Source: Skermanella rosea (GTDB taxonomy: Bacteria; Pseudomonadota; Alphaproteobacteria; Azospirillales; Azospirillaceae). From it: 64,000 nt of DNA. This document shows positions 30,505 to 40,144 of this stretch, piece by piece (the stretch's first letter is position 1; each line of letters starts with the position of its first letter). The notes under the pieces are model-generated. The model was not told where the DNA came from, searched no databases, and saw nothing but the letters and a program-made list of their open reading frames with translations. The DNA is taken from positions 2,243,001 to 2,307,000 of the forward strand of contig NZ_CP086111.1 of assembly GCF_016806835.2 (NCBI RefSeq), in the 5' to 3' direction. Made by a program: the position numbers and the translations under genes.

Positions 30505-33116
30505 CGTCTCATCCGTTCCAGTTGGATCATCAGGGCCGGCAGCAGGATCAGGGCGCAGACGACCGTGGCGAGGATGGCGACCGCGAGCAGGATGCCCATG
30601 CTCGAAAGGCCGTGGTGGCGTGATACGGCGAGCGTCGCGAAGGCGGTGCTGGTGGTCAGCGCGGTCAGCAGGACGGCCCTGGGCGTGCTGGTGACCAGCA
30701 GATCGACGCCGAAGCGCCGGCCGGGTGCCCGCTCCCCCAGCAGATCCTGCCCGCGCATGACCATATGGATGCTGCTGGACACGCCCAACCCGAACAGCAG
30801 CGGGATCACGATGATGTTTGCGAAGTTGAACGGCATTCCCAGCAGGACCGAGGCCGCGAGGGTGTAGATCGACGCGACGACCAGCGGCGCCAGGATCAGC
30901 GCGATCCCCGTGGCGCTGCGCTGGACCACGATCAGCAGCAGCACGATCGCGCCGAGCGTCACCGCGACCGCCTGACCGAAGGAAGCCAGGATGATCCGGC
31001 TGGCCTCCGTGACCGTCACGGGAGCGCCGATGGCGGTCGGTTCGGCCGCCAGGATCGGTCGCGCGAAGTCCGCCATGGCCCTGCTGTCGGAGATGTCCCG
31101 GTCGGGCAGGACCTCGATCCGCGCCCGCCCGTCATCGGCGATCCAGCGGCGCGCCAGCGAGGGCGGCAGGTCCTCCAGCGTGGCGGGCCGCTCGACCTCC
31201 AGCCCCAGGGCCAGCCTGTCGAGGAGGGCGGGCAGGCCGCGGGTCAGGGCATGGTCCAGGGCGGCCGCCGTCCCCGGTTCCGCCGGCAATCGCGCGACCG
31301 CCTCGGCGAGGCGGCGGACCCCGGGCTGGTCCCCGTGCTGCGCGAGGATTGCCCGCAGGCGTTCCAGCGCCCCGGCCGGATCCCCGGGAGGAGGAGTGCC
31401 CGCGGCCGAGAGGCTGGGCGCGAGGATCAGGGCGAGGTCGCCGATGGCCGCCAGCTTCTCGTCCTGCCTCGACGGAACGTAGCTGGACGCGGTCCGGACC
31501 TGGCCGACACCGGGCAGGCCACGCAGCCGTTCGGCGGCGGCGTCGGCGGACGCGAGGTCGGCCGCCAGGATGTTGACGCCATAGGGCGAGGTGTCGGGGG
31601 AGTTCGCCAGATCGCGGTAGGTCTGCACCGCCTCGGTCGTCTCGTCCTGGAGGTTCAGCGGGTTGGCATCGAGCCGGGCCTGCGGCAGCAGAGCGGCGGC
31701 GGCCAGAAAGGCCAAGCCGCCGGCGATCAGGATCGCTCGGCTGTTGCGGTCGATCCAATCGGCGAAGGCGACGTTCTCGCGGACCTCCGCCCGGGTGCCC
31801 GGACCCGGTCGCAGCAGCGTCAGCAGAGCGGGAAGCACCGTCACGCTGGAGAACAGCGCGACGCCCATGCCCAGGCCCGAGATGATGCCGAACTCCGCAA
31901 GGCCCCTGTAGTCGGTCGGCACGAACGACACGAACCCGATGGCGGCACAGACAGCGCTGAGCGTCAGCGCGGGGCCGACCGCGGCGGTGGCGCGCTCGGC
32001 GGCGAGCCGCGCCGGCGTGCCGCCCGCGACCAGTTCCTCCTGATAACGAAGGCCGAGATGGCCGCCGAAATCGTCGCCCAGCCCGAAGAACATCACGGCG
32101 AAGGTCACGGAGATCAGGTTGAGCTGTCCGACGGTCAGGGCCGCCAGCCCCGAGGTCCAGAGCAGGCCGATCACCAGCGTCACGAGGATGGCGCCGATCA
32201 TCCGGGCGGAGCGGATACCGACGATCAGCACCAGCGAGACGAGGATGAAGGACAGCACGCTGGCGAGCGTCGCGCCGGCCGCGACCGTGTCCAGTTCGGT
32301 CTGGCGCAGCGCCACCGTCCCCGTCACCCGTGCGGTGACGCCCTGGCCGGCCTCCTCCCGCTGCAGGTCCGCCAGGGCGGCGCGCACCGCGTCCAGGGCG
32401 GGACGGCCGCGCGCCAGGGTGGCATTGTCCACCACCGGCCGCACGAGCACGAAGCGCCGGTTGCCGAGCCTGTCCAGGCCGGCGCCCGCGACCAGCCCGG
32501 TCCACGACAGATGGGCCGGCTGCCCCTGGGCCACCTGTTCCGTGGCGGCGGCCAGGGCGTCCAGCAGACGGCCCAGCTCGGCCGGCGTGCCTTCGTCGGC
32601 ATGCCCAAGGACGAGATCCAGCATGTCGGCGATCCCGCCCAGCGACGGATCGGCGCTCAGCAGGCCGAGCGCGGCCTGGGCGCCGGCCAGGCGGGTGACC
32701 AGGTCCTGGAGGGCTTCGGGTTCGAGGAAAAGCAGGCCGTAGCGGTCGAAATAGGGATCGGCGGACGGCACCTCGACCCCGTGCAGGACATCGGTCCGCC
32801 GCCGCAGGAGATCCGCGAGCCGAAGCGCCGCGGCATCCGCCCGCTCCGGCCCGTCCGCATCGATGACCACGACGATCTGGTCGTCGATGAAGGGAAAGGC
32901 CTTGCGGTAGGTTTCGGTATGCTGCCGGAACGGAACGTCCGGGGAGATCATGTCCGTCGTGCTGGTGTTGATGCCCAGATGGGTCGAGGCGTACCAGCCG
33001 GCCGCCCCCGCGAGCAGGAGGGAGAGCAGGACGGTGACCGCCGGCCGGCGGCAGACGAGTCCTACCCAGCGTTCCAGCACATGGCGGCCGAAGGTCTGCA
33101 ATCGTCCTGCTCGCAC
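30501..33116 (-). CDS. hpnN: Hopanoid transporter HpnN (RND/MmpL family)
   Basis: 871 residues, a standard length. It has RND architecture: TM1 (RPAVTVLLSLLLAGAAGWYA), a periplasmic loop from about residue 35 to 290, five more segments including FAVMFFGLGDDFGGHLGLRY, then TM7 near residue 460, a second periplasmic loop and the last five segments (FANIIVIPLLFGLGVSSSIH). HpnN moves hopanoids from the inner to the outer membrane. GTG start. It is first in the hpnN–hpnM operon, with 109 bp upstream to the helicase gene. The remaining hopanoid synthesis genes are not in this window. Confidence 0.9.
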   Translation of the reverse strand: MRAGRLQTFGRHVLERWVGLVCRRPAVTVLLSLLLAGAAGWYASTHLGINTSTTDMISPDVPFRQHTETYRKAFPFIDDQIVVVIDADGPERADAAALRLADLLRRRTDVLHGVEVPSADPYFDRYGLLFLEPEALQDLVTRLAGAQAALGLLSADPSLGGIADMLDLVLGHADEGTPAELGRLLDALAAATEQVAQGQPAHLSWTGLVAGAGLDRLGNRRFVLVRPVVDNATLARGRPALDAVRAALADLQREEAGQGVTARVTGTVALRQTELDTVAAGATLASVLSFILVSLVLIVGIRSARMIGAILVTLVIGLLWTSGLAALTVGQLNLISVTFAVMFFGLGDDFGGHLGLRYQEELVAGGTPARLAAERATAAVGPALTLSAVCAAIGFVSFVPTDYRGLAEFGIISGLGMGVALFSSVTVLPALLTLLRPGPGTRAEVRENVAFADWIDRNSRAILIAGGLAFLAAAALLPQARLDANPLNLQDETTEAVQTYRDLANSPDTSPYGVNILAADLASADAAAERLRGLPGVGQVRTASSYVPSRQDEKLAAIGDLALILAPSLSAAGTPPPGDPAGALERLRAILAQHGDQPGVRRLAEAVARLPAEPGTAAALDHALTRGLPALLDRLALGLEVERPATLEDLPPSLARRWIADDGRARIEVLPDRDISDSRAMADFARPILAAEPTAIGAPVTVTEASRIILASFGQAVAVTLGAIVLLLIVVQRSATGIALILAPLVVASIYTLAASVLLGMPFNFANIIVIPLLFGLGVSSSIHMVMRGQDLLGERAPGRRFGVDLLVTSTPRAVLLTALTTSTAFATLAVSRHHGLSSMGILLAVAILATVVCALILLPALMIQLERMRR

Positions 33117-33225
33117 GAACTCGCTCCAGACAGGGAAATGGCGGGGCCGGGATCACGACGTGAAGATGCCGTCCACGGGTGCGTAAACAAGCCGATGCGG
33201 CGGAGTGCCCCGGAGATGGGCGGGA

Positions 33226-35064
33226 TCAGAACTTGTGGGGGCCGAGGCGGATCGTGCCACCCCGCCGGGAGGAGGACCAGCGGTATTGCGGGTCGTTGTC
33301 GATCAGGGCCGAATGGTCGCTCAGCCGGTTGCGCTCCAGCCAGCCGACCGCCGCCTCCAGCTCGGCCAGCGTCATTTCGGCGCGGCTCTTCCCCAGCACC
33401 CGCTTCAGGATCGCGTTGTAGGCATGATAGCCGGAGTTGCGGCGGATCAGGTGGGCGTCCTCGTCCTCGATCACCTGGGCGGCGACCATCTGCCCGATGC
33501 GCTGGCGCAGCCGGTGCTCGGCGATCGACGGCGGTTCGAGCAGCGGCAGGCCGGGCTGGGCCTGGAGGCCGTCCGCCGGCGTCGAAGGGGCGGGCGAGCC
33601 GAAATCGGGGCCCGGCGCCACGGTGTCGAACCGAAGCGCGGTCGCGTTGGAGTGCAGCGGCGTGATCGCGGGCGCGCGCTCGCGGTCGATGCCGTCGAGC
33701 GGCAAGGCGTGCTGGGCGCGGCGCTTCGGCACTCGCGCCTTGGTGCCCTGTTCCGTCTCGATCTGGTGGCGGAAGCTGCGGAACATCGGGTCGTCGGGGT
33801 GGTAGACCAGGGCGGACTGGCCGTCATAGTCGCCGGCATGGGGATCAACCCGCGTCGCGCGGGCGATCATCTGCTCCAGCCAGGGCCGCGACCGGATGTG
33901 GGTCAGGCAGGCGATGTGGGTGATCTCGGGGCAGTCCATGCCCTCGTACGCCATCGAGACCGTCACCAGGATGGCCGGAAAAGGGCGCATGCGGAACTCC
34001 GCGATGGCTTCCTGGGAGTCCGCGACGTCGCTCATGGCGGCGCGGACCATGATCTCCCGCAGGTCCTGCGGGAACCGGGATCGCAGGCTCTCGACATAGC
34101 GCCACGCGGTGGCCTGGTCGGGGGCGACGACCAGCAGCTTGCCGAGCCCCCGGACATCGTCGCCCGGCCGGGCGCCCAGGGTTTTCCGGCGGGCCGCGCG
34201 ATGGTCGCGGCAGGCCCGGTAGGCGACTCGCAGCAGGGCATCCGCGAACTCCGTCCGCAGGACCGTGAAGAGCGCGTCGTGGGCCAGTTCCCCGGACTGT
34301 GAAAGCGATTCGACCGTGCGTTGCTGGGATAGCGGGTCGCGCCATTCCGCATCGCCGTCCAGGGCGCCGAACGTGACGGGCAGGACGGCGCGTTCCGCCA
34401 GGGCCTGCCGGCGGCTGTAACCGACGATCGCCCAGCTTTCCGCGTTGAAGTCGATTTCGCGCGTCCGCCGTGCCCCCTGAGGCTGTTTGTACGGCAACCA
34501 GAGGATCGCCTTGCCGTCCGTCCTCTGCAAGGTGCCGGACATTAGGAGCCGTACCGCGGACAGTTCCAGCAGCGGCAGGATGCTGTGGCTCCAGGCGGTT
34601 TCGTCGGCGGCGTTGGTCAGGTTGTCGAGGTCCGACAGGGCCGGCAGATGGTGAAGCTCGTCGATCGCCAGCAGGTATCGATGTCGCTGGAACTCGGCCA
34701 AGTGAAGTTCGGGCGCCGCCGCGACCGCCTGGTAGGTGGTGACATAACCCTGCAGGCCGCGGCAGGGGTCGGGAGAATTCTCGGCCGCCCTCACGGTCAG
34801 GGTGTGACCGAGAGCCGTACGCCATACCGGGTCGATGAACGCCTCCTCCGCCTGAAGCCGGAGGCTGTCGCGCGGGACGATCCAGCAGACCCGGTCGGCG
34901 ACGCCCGCCTCGATCAGGCGGGCCGCCGCGATGACCGGCAGCAGGCTCTTTCCGCCGCCCGGCGTGACGGCCGCGAGTATGTCGCGCACATCGGTCTGCC
35001 GCCCGGCGATAGCGCGGACAATGTTGCTGACCATTTCCTGGTGACGGCGGAAGGGCCGGGTCAT
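33226..35064 (-). CDS. Standalone SF2 DEAD/DEAH-type helicase (Res/type III-like)
   Basis: 612 residues. The N-terminal ATPase core has Walker A AAVTPGGGKSLLPVIAA, motif Ia IVPRDSLRLQAE, a DEAH variant LLAIDELHHLPAL and motif III LLMSGTLQRTDG. The second RecA domain holds VTVSMAYEGMDCP and motif VI LEQMIARATRVD. The C-terminal ~200 residues are divergent, with a charged helical region. There is no methyltransferase, nuclease domain or restriction partner nearby. It may act in DNA repair or phage defence (unknown). It is divergent from the antiporter gene across 181 bp that contain several dyads. Confidence 0.85.
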   Translation of the reverse strand: MTRPFRRHQEMVSNIVRAIAGRQTDVRDILAAVTPGGGKSLLPVIAAARLIEAGVADRVCWIVPRDSLRLQAEEAFIDPVWRTALGHTLTVRAAENSPDPCRGLQGYVTTYQAVAAAPELHLAEFQRHRYLLAIDELHHLPALSDLDNLTNAADETAWSHSILPLLELSAVRLLMSGTLQRTDGKAILWLPYKQPQGARRTREIDFNAESWAIVGYSRRQALAERAVLPVTFGALDGDAEWRDPLSQQRTVESLSQSGELAHDALFTVLRTEFADALLRVAYRACRDHRAARRKTLGARPGDDVRGLGKLLVVAPDQATAWRYVESLRSRFPQDLREIMVRAAMSDVADSQEAIAEFRMRPFPAILVTVSMAYEGMDCPEITHIACLTHIRSRPWLEQMIARATRVDPHAGDYDGQSALVYHPDDPMFRSFRHQIETEQGTKARVPKRRAQHALPLDGIDRERAPAITPLHSNATALRFDTVAPGPDFGSPAPSTPADGLQAQPGLPLLEPPSIAEHRLRQRIGQMVAAQVIEDEDAHLIRRNSGYHAYNAILKRVLGKSRAEMTLAELEAAVGWLERNRLSDHSALIDNDPQYRWSSSRRGGTIRLGPHKF

Positions 35065-35106
35065 GCGCTTAGGACTGGCTCCCGGAAGGCGAGGGCAGGC
35101 TGCAAC

Positions 35107-35217
35107 ATACCATGAACATGGTATTATTCAAGGTTGCGGTACACCACCTGTTGTAGGTAGGTGGCAAGGAGTACGGGACGCTGCGGCACATGGCGGTATT
35201 CCACCTGTTGAGGGTGG
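35107..35217. promoter_or_regulatory. Cluster of dyads in a divergent promoter region
   Basis: Three structures lie between the helicase and antiporter starts. ATACCATG-AA-CATGGTAT (35107-35124) is a perfect palindrome. CCACCT...AGGTGG (35144-35164) and CCACC...GGTGG (35201-35217) are two further dyads. Both begin with the same 10-mer, CCACCTGTTG (35144-35153 and 35201-35210), 57 bp apart. Tandem repeated sites suggest binding by a regulator. Confidence 0.45.
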
Positions 35218-35245
35218 TACGTCACACCACGCGCGCAAAAGGTTC

Positions 35246-36622
35246 ATGGATCCCTACATCACCCTGCTGACCGGCCTTGGGCTTGTCATCCTCGGCATAG
35301 CCTGGCTGCCGATGCTGCTCCGGGACCTGCCCCTGTCGCTGCCGATCTTCTGCGTGCTGCTCGGGCTGGGGCTCTTCATCGCTCCCGGAGTGGGACCGGA
35401 CCCGGATTTCATCATCCAGTCCGGCTTCATCGAGCGGATCACCGAACTGGTGGTGATCATCGCCCTGCTCGGCGCCGGACTGAAACTGGACCGGCGGGTC
35501 GGGTGGAGGCGGTGGCGGACGACCTGGCTGCTGCTCGCGGTCACCATGCCGCTGTCGATCGCCGGCATCGCGCTGGTCGGCGTCTGGACCCTGGGCCTGT
35601 CCCTGCCTGCCGCCATCCTGCTGGGGGCGGTGCTGGCTCCGACCGATCCGGTGCTGGCATCCGACATCCAGGTCGGTCCGCCCCGGTCCGGCGGGGAGGA
35701 CGAGGTGCGCTTCAGCCTGACCTCGGAGGCGGGGCTGAACGACGGGCTGGCCTTCCCCTTCACGCATCTCGCGGTCGCCATGGCCGCCGCCTCCGCCGCG
35801 GGCAGCACCGCCCCGGGCTGGTGGACGGTGGAGTGGTTCCTCGACGCCGTCCTGTGGAAGCTGGCGGTCGGCGTGGCGGTCGGGTGGGCGGTCGGCCGGT
35901 TCCTGGGATTCCTGGTGTTTCGGCTGCCGGACCAAGCACGGATCGCCGACACGCGGGAAGGGCTGGCCGCGCTGGGCATCACGCTGGTGTCATACGGCGT
36001 GACCGAACTGGTTCACGGCTACGGGTTCCTGGCGGTCTTCGTCGCCGCCACGACGCTTCGCCATACCGAACGGTCCCACGATTACAACGAGGCGCTGCAC
36101 ACTTTCTCGGAGCAGATCGAGAAGCTGCTGATGATGGTCGTGCTGGTCCTGTTCGGCGGGGCCATCGCCGGAGGGCTGCTCAGCTCCCTGACCTGGAGCG
36201 CCGTGCTTGCCGGGCTGGCCTTCCTGTTCGTGATCCGGCCCGTGGCGGGCATGATCGGCCTTGCCGGAACACGCCTGCCCTGGTCCGAGCGCGCCGTGAT
36301 CGGGTTCTTCGGCATCCGGGGCATCGGGTCGTTCTATTACCTCGCCTATGCGGTGAACCACACCGAACTCGCCGAGCAGCATGTGCTGTGGGCGGTGACC
36401 GGGTTCGTCGTCGCCGTGTCGATCCTCGTCCACGGCATTTCGGTGACGCCGGTCATGAACCGCCTGGAAGCCCGCTGGCGCCGCCGCGAACCCCGCGATG
36501 TCGGGACCGGGGCCGATCCCGACGGGGTATCGATCCGGAGCCCGATGTACGAGGCGGACGACGGGGACGGCGGAAAGGCGGAAGATCGGCAGCGGGACAG
36601 GGAGCGGGTGCTCGACGATTGA
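35246..36622 (+). CDS. CPA1-type Na+/H+ (cation/proton) antiporter
   Basis: 458 residues, about 12 membrane segments. CPA1/NhaP signatures are visible: LLGAVLAPTDPVLASDIQVG, EAGLNDGLAFPFTHLAVAM (the ND ion-binding motif), VFVAATTLRHTERSHDYNE and IGFFGIRGIGSFYYLAYA. A hydrophilic tail of about 40 residues ends in RDRERVLDD. It exchanges Na+ or K+ for protons at the inner membrane. The ATG at 35246 begins the first membrane segment; the frame is open upstream to 35063 but that part overlaps the dyad region and is not conserved. Confidence 0.9.
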   Translation: MDPYITLLTGLGLVILGIAWLPMLLRDLPLSLPIFCVLLGLGLFIAPGVGPDPDFIIQSGFIERITELVVIIALLGAGLKLDRRVGWRRWRTTWLLLAVTMPLSIAGIALVGVWTLGLSLPAAILLGAVLAPTDPVLASDIQVGPPRSGGEDEVRFSLTSEAGLNDGLAFPFTHLAVAMAAASAAGSTAPGWWTVEWFLDAVLWKLAVGVAVGWAVGRFLGFLVFRLPDQARIADTREGLAALGITLVSYGVTELVHGYGFLAVFVAATTLRHTERSHDYNEALHTFSEQIEKLLMMVVLVLFGGAIAGGLLSSLTWSAVLAGLAFLFVIRPVAGMIGLAGTRLPWSERAVIGFFGIRGIGSFYYLAYAVNHTELAEQHVLWAVTGFVVAVSILVHGISVTPVMNRLEARWRRREPRDVGTGADPDGVSIRSPMYEADDGDGGKAEDRQRDRERVLDD

Positions 36623-36657
36623 TCCGAGCGCGCCGCTCACCGTACCGGGTGGACGGG

Positions 36658-37902
36658 TCAGCGCCGCCGGTCGTAGAGCACGCGGCTGCGCAACGTGCCG
36701 TCGATGGCCCGCATGTCGGCCAGGATCTCCTGGTCGTCCACCTCGCCGTCGACGTCGAACACGACGTAACCGATGGACGGGTCGGTCTGGAGATACTGGG
36801 CCGCCATGTTGAGGCCGCGCGACGCGAAGACCTCGTTCAGCTTCCGCAGCACGCCCGGAACGTTGGCGTGGATATGCAGGAAGCGGACGCCGCCTTCGCG
36901 GACGGGCAGCTGGACTTCCGGGAAATTGACGGCGCCCATGGTCGAGCCGTTGTCCGAGTACTCGATCAGCTTGCGCGCCACCTCGTTCCCGATGTTGGCC
37001 TGCGCCTCCATCGTCGATCCGCCGATATGCGGGGTCAGGATCACGTTGGGCAGGCCGCGGAGCGGGCTGACGAACTCCTCCGCGTCGCTCGCCGGCTCGA
37101 CCGGGAAGACGTCGATCGCGGCGCCGCGCAGGTGGCCCGACTTGAGCGCGCCGGCCAGCGCTTCGATGTCGATGATGCTGCCGCGCGCCGCGTTGATCAG
37201 GTAGGCGCCCTTCTTCATGGCCCGGATCTGCTCCGGCCCGATCATGTCGCGGGTCTGGGCGGTGTCCGGCACGTGCAGGCTGACCACGTCGGAGAGGGTC
37301 AGCAGCTCGTCGAGGGTGCGGCACTGCTGGGCATTGCCCAACGCCAGCTTCTTCTGGATGTCGAAGAAGCGGACGCGCATGCCGAGCGCCTCGGCGATGA
37401 CCGAGAGCTGCGTGCCGATATGGCCGTAGCCGACGATGCCCAGCACCTTGCCGCGGATCTCGTAGCTGTCCTTGGCCGACTTGACCCAGCCGCCCTCGTG
37501 GACGATCCGCGACTTGTCCCAGATCCCGCGCATCAGCATGATGATCTCGCCCATCACCAGTTCGGCGACGCTGCGGGTGTTGCTGTGCGGGGCGTTGAAC
37601 ACGGGTATGCCGAACCGCCGGGCGGTGTTGAGGTCCACCTGGTTGGTGCCGATGCAGAAGCAGCCGATCGCCATCAGCTTGTCGGCCTGGCGCAGCACCG
37701 TCTCCGTCAGTTGCGAGCGCGACCGGATCCCGACCATGTGGACGCCGGACAGGCGCTCGATCAGGTCGGCCTCGTCCAGCGCCTTGGGAAGCCGGGTCAC
37801 GTTGGAGTAGCCATGTTCCGCCAGATCGGCGACGGCATTCTCGTGGATCCCTTCCAGCAGCAGGATCGAGATCTTTTCCTTGGGGAACGACAGTCGGGAC
37901 AT
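36658..37902 (-). CDS. serA: D-3-phosphoglycerate dehydrogenase (E. coli SerA type)
   Basis: 414 residues, the length of the ACT-containing short-form enzyme. It oxidises 3-phosphoglycerate to 3-phosphohydroxypyruvate, the first step of serine synthesis. NAD motif VLGIVGYGHIGTQLSVIAEALG, catalytic Arg in INAARGSIIDIEAL, Glu in IDVFPVEP and His in ILTPHIGGSTMEAQ are present. The C-terminal ACT domain (FLHIHANVPGVLRKLNEVF) is the serine-inhibition site in relatives. The ATG at 37902 is chosen; a GTG at 37950 would add 16 unconserved residues. serB and serC are not adjacent. Confidence 0.93.
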   Translation of the reverse strand: MSRLSFPKEKISILLLEGIHENAVADLAEHGYSNVTRLPKALDEADLIERLSGVHMVGIRSRSQLTETVLRQADKLMAIGCFCIGTNQVDLNTARRFGIPVFNAPHSNTRSVAELVMGEIIMLMRGIWDKSRIVHEGGWVKSAKDSYEIRGKVLGIVGYGHIGTQLSVIAEALGMRVRFFDIQKKLALGNAQQCRTLDELLTLSDVVSLHVPDTAQTRDMIGPEQIRAMKKGAYLINAARGSIIDIEALAGALKSGHLRGAAIDVFPVEPASDAEEFVSPLRGLPNVILTPHIGGSTMEAQANIGNEVARKLIEYSDNGSTMGAVNFPEVQLPVREGGVRFLHIHANVPGVLRKLNEVFASRGLNMAAQYLQTDPSIGYVVFDVDGEVDDQEILADMRAIDGTLRSRVLYDRRR

Positions 37903-38120
37903 TTCAGTTTCCACGCGATGGACCGGGTCGAGGCGGAAGGGTTGCGCCACGGGCGGGTCATTCTGCTTATTTCAGGCGTCGAATCAAACGGTGGTTGGCT
38001 GCTGCGACTCCTGGGCATGGCAGGAGGGCGACTTGGGCCGGCGGGAAAGGATTTGTTGAGGGATCGGGCCGATACTTCGGGGATGGTGGGCATCCCGCGG
38101 CACCTGATGTCGAGAACGAC

Positions 38121-38438
38121 ATGATCAAGATTGAGATAACCCTCAGCACGGCCAAGCTGAACGCGGATCGACACCGGGACGACCAGCTCGATCCCCTGGA
38201 CTACGCTCAGAAGCTCGCCGTCCATCTGCAGCCCCGGCTCGACCATGTGGTGGTGAAGACGACCGCGTTCGGCCGCGACCACAACATCGATATCGTCCTT
38301 CCGGAAAAGGCGGCGAACCACCTGGACATGACCGATATCCTGGCGCGCCGCATCGCGGAAGCCGTGCGGGCCTTCCACGCGACGGCGCCGGACCATGTGC
38401 TGCGGCTGCCGAAGCGCCGCTTCTTCAGCGTCGGATAG
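38121..38438 (+). CDS. Conserved small hypothetical protein (105 aa)
   Basis: 105 residues, no signal peptide or membrane segment. It begins MIKIEITLSTAKLNADRHRD and includes LDYAQKLAVHLQPRL, VVVKTTAFGRDHNIDIVLPE and ILARRIAEAVRAFH, giving an alternating strand/helix pattern of a small alpha/beta fold. I do not recognise the family. It ends 7 bp before the convergent histidine kinase gene and is divergent from serA. Confidence 0.65.
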   Translation: MIKIEITLSTAKLNADRHRDDQLDPLDYAQKLAVHLQPRLDHVVVKTTAFGRDHNIDIVLPEKAANHLDMTDILARRIAEAVRAFHATAPDHVLRLPKRRFFSVG

Positions 38439-38445
38439 GGCTGGC

Positions 38446-40062
38446 TCAGCGGTCGGCGTCGGCCAGGGCGACGACCCGCTCCGCCGGGAAGCGGCAGGAT
38501 ACCCGGGTTCCCGAACCGACCTCGCTGACCAAGTGCAGCGTCCCGCCGTGGAGCTCCATCAGGCGCTTCGCCAGCGGCAGTCCCAGGCCCGTACCCTCGT
38601 ACTGGCGGCAGAACCGGCTGTCGACCTGGCCGAACCGTTCCAGGGCGGTCGGGACGTCCTCCGGCGCGATGCCGATCCCCGTGTCGCCGACGGCGATCTC
38701 GAAACCGTCGCAGTCCGGTCCCGCGGTGATGCTGATGGAGCCGCCGGACGGCGTGAACTTGACGGCGTTCGACAGCAGGTTCAAGAGGATCTGCCGGACC
38801 CGCCGGGCATCTGCCCGGAGCCGGACGCCGGACGGGGGCGGCCGGCAGGAGAGGGTCAGCTCCGCCTTGTCGACCTGCCCGCTGATCATCTGGACGGCGT
38901 CGGCCAGCATCCGGTGGACATCCACCGTGTCCTCGACCAGTTCGAGCCGGTTGGCGTCGAGCTTGGAGATGTCGAGCACGTCGTTGATCAGGCTGAGAAG
39001 ATGGGAGCCGCTGTCCCGGATGATGCCGGAATAGTCGCGGTACCGTTCGTCGCCCAGCGGCCCGTACGCCTCGTTGACCATCAGGTCGGCGAAGCCGATC
39101 ACCGCGTTCAGCGGCGTGCGCAGCTCGTGGCTCATGGTGGCGAGGAACTGCGATTTCGCCTGACTGGCCGCGGCGGCGGCGTCGAGCGCCACGGTCAGGT
39201 CGCGGGCGGTGGACCGCAACTCCCGCTGGGTGGCCTCCAGCTCGGCGACGTAGCGGCGCAGGCGCCGGGCCTCGCGCTCGGCCCGCGATGCCAGGTGCTG
39301 GTCGAGGAGGGAGCCGGCGAGGCCGAAGGTGATGATGGTGATCGTCACCGCAGCCACGGCTATGGCCAGGGATCGCGGCGCGATCACGTGGGCCGGCATC
39401 GCCGTGGAAGGATCGGGCTCGACCGTGACGCCCAGCATCGCCGTGAAATGCAGGGTGCAGATCGCGCCGGCCAGGGTCAAAGTGCCCAGGCACCGCCGCG
39501 CTGCTCCCGGACTGCCGACCAGGCGGAACGCGGCCATGCCGAGGCCGACGCTCAACGCCACCGAGACGGCGACTTCCACGGAACCGTAGGCGAGCCGGGC
39601 CGGCGCATGGATCGCCGCCATGCCGACGAAATGCATGGCGGCCACGGCGCCGCCCGTGATCGCGCCGCCCCGCAGGCCACCCGCGCGCCGGGACAGCGCG
39701 AGGGAGAAGCCCATTCCCGTCCCCGTGATCGCGACGATGATCGACAGCAGCGTCAGCTTCAGGTCGTATCCGATCTGGATGCCGGGCAGCCAAGCCAACA
39801 TGGCGACGAAATGCGTGGCCCACGCGCCGCAACCGGCCACCGAGGCGGCGGCGGCGCACCATGCCCATCGCTGCGGCCATTGGTAACCTGTCCGGGTGCC
39901 CGGTCCCGTCTCCGCGGCGGCGCGGGCATGGTCCAGCAGGGTGAGCGCTGTATAGCAGGAGAAGAGCGAGATAAGGCCGGCAAGGATCACCAGATAGGGA
40001 TCATGACCCATCGCCATGACGCCCTGGCCTGGAGGATGGCTCGACAGAAGCGCTGAAGTCAT
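38446..40062 (-). CDS. MHYT-domain membrane histidine kinase
   Basis: About 538 residues. The N-terminal ~240 residues form an MHYT sensor with seven membrane segments and the repeated His motifs ATHFVAMLAWLPG, AAMHFVGMAAIHAP and TLHFTAMLGVTV, proposed to bind copper for sensing O2, CO or NO. A coiled-coil linker (REARRLRRYVAELEATQREL) leads to HisKA with H-box FLATMSHELRTPLNAVIGF near residue 305. HATPase_c follows (NLLSNAVKFTPSGG, VGDTGIGI, YEGTGLGLPL). No receiver domain or adjacent response regulator is present, so the partner is unknown. An in-frame ATG near 40017 (MAMGHDPYL) is an alternative start close to the first membrane segment. Confidence 0.88.
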   Translation of the reverse strand: MTSALLSSHPPGQGVMAMGHDPYLVILAGLISLFSCYTALTLLDHARAAAETGPGTRTGYQWPQRWAWCAAAASVAGCGAWATHFVAMLAWLPGIQIGYDLKLTLLSIIVAITGTGMGFSLALSRRAGGLRGGAITGGAVAAMHFVGMAAIHAPARLAYGSVEVAVSVALSVGLGMAAFRLVGSPGAARRCLGTLTLAGAICTLHFTAMLGVTVEPDPSTAMPAHVIAPRSLAIAVAAVTITIITFGLAGSLLDQHLASRAEREARRLRRYVAELEATQRELRSTARDLTVALDAAAAASQAKSQFLATMSHELRTPLNAVIGFADLMVNEAYGPLGDERYRDYSGIIRDSGSHLLSLINDVLDISKLDANRLELVEDTVDVHRMLADAVQMISGQVDKAELTLSCRPPPSGVRLRADARRVRQILLNLLSNAVKFTPSGGSISITAGPDCDGFEIAVGDTGIGIAPEDVPTALERFGQVDSRFCRQYEGTGLGLPLAKRLMELHGGTLHLVSEVGSGTRVSCRFPAERVVALADADR

Positions 40063-40144
40063 GCTGGAGAGTATCGCCAAGAGGAAATCCGGTGCCGCGC
40101 CACCTCGGGCCGGGACGATGGACGCCCCGACAGTCGATGCGGCA

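Noticed and set aside
35063-35245. Upstream extension of the antiporter frame
   Set aside because: It covers the promoter dyads and adds no conserved residues or signal; the ATG at 35246 opens the first membrane segment.
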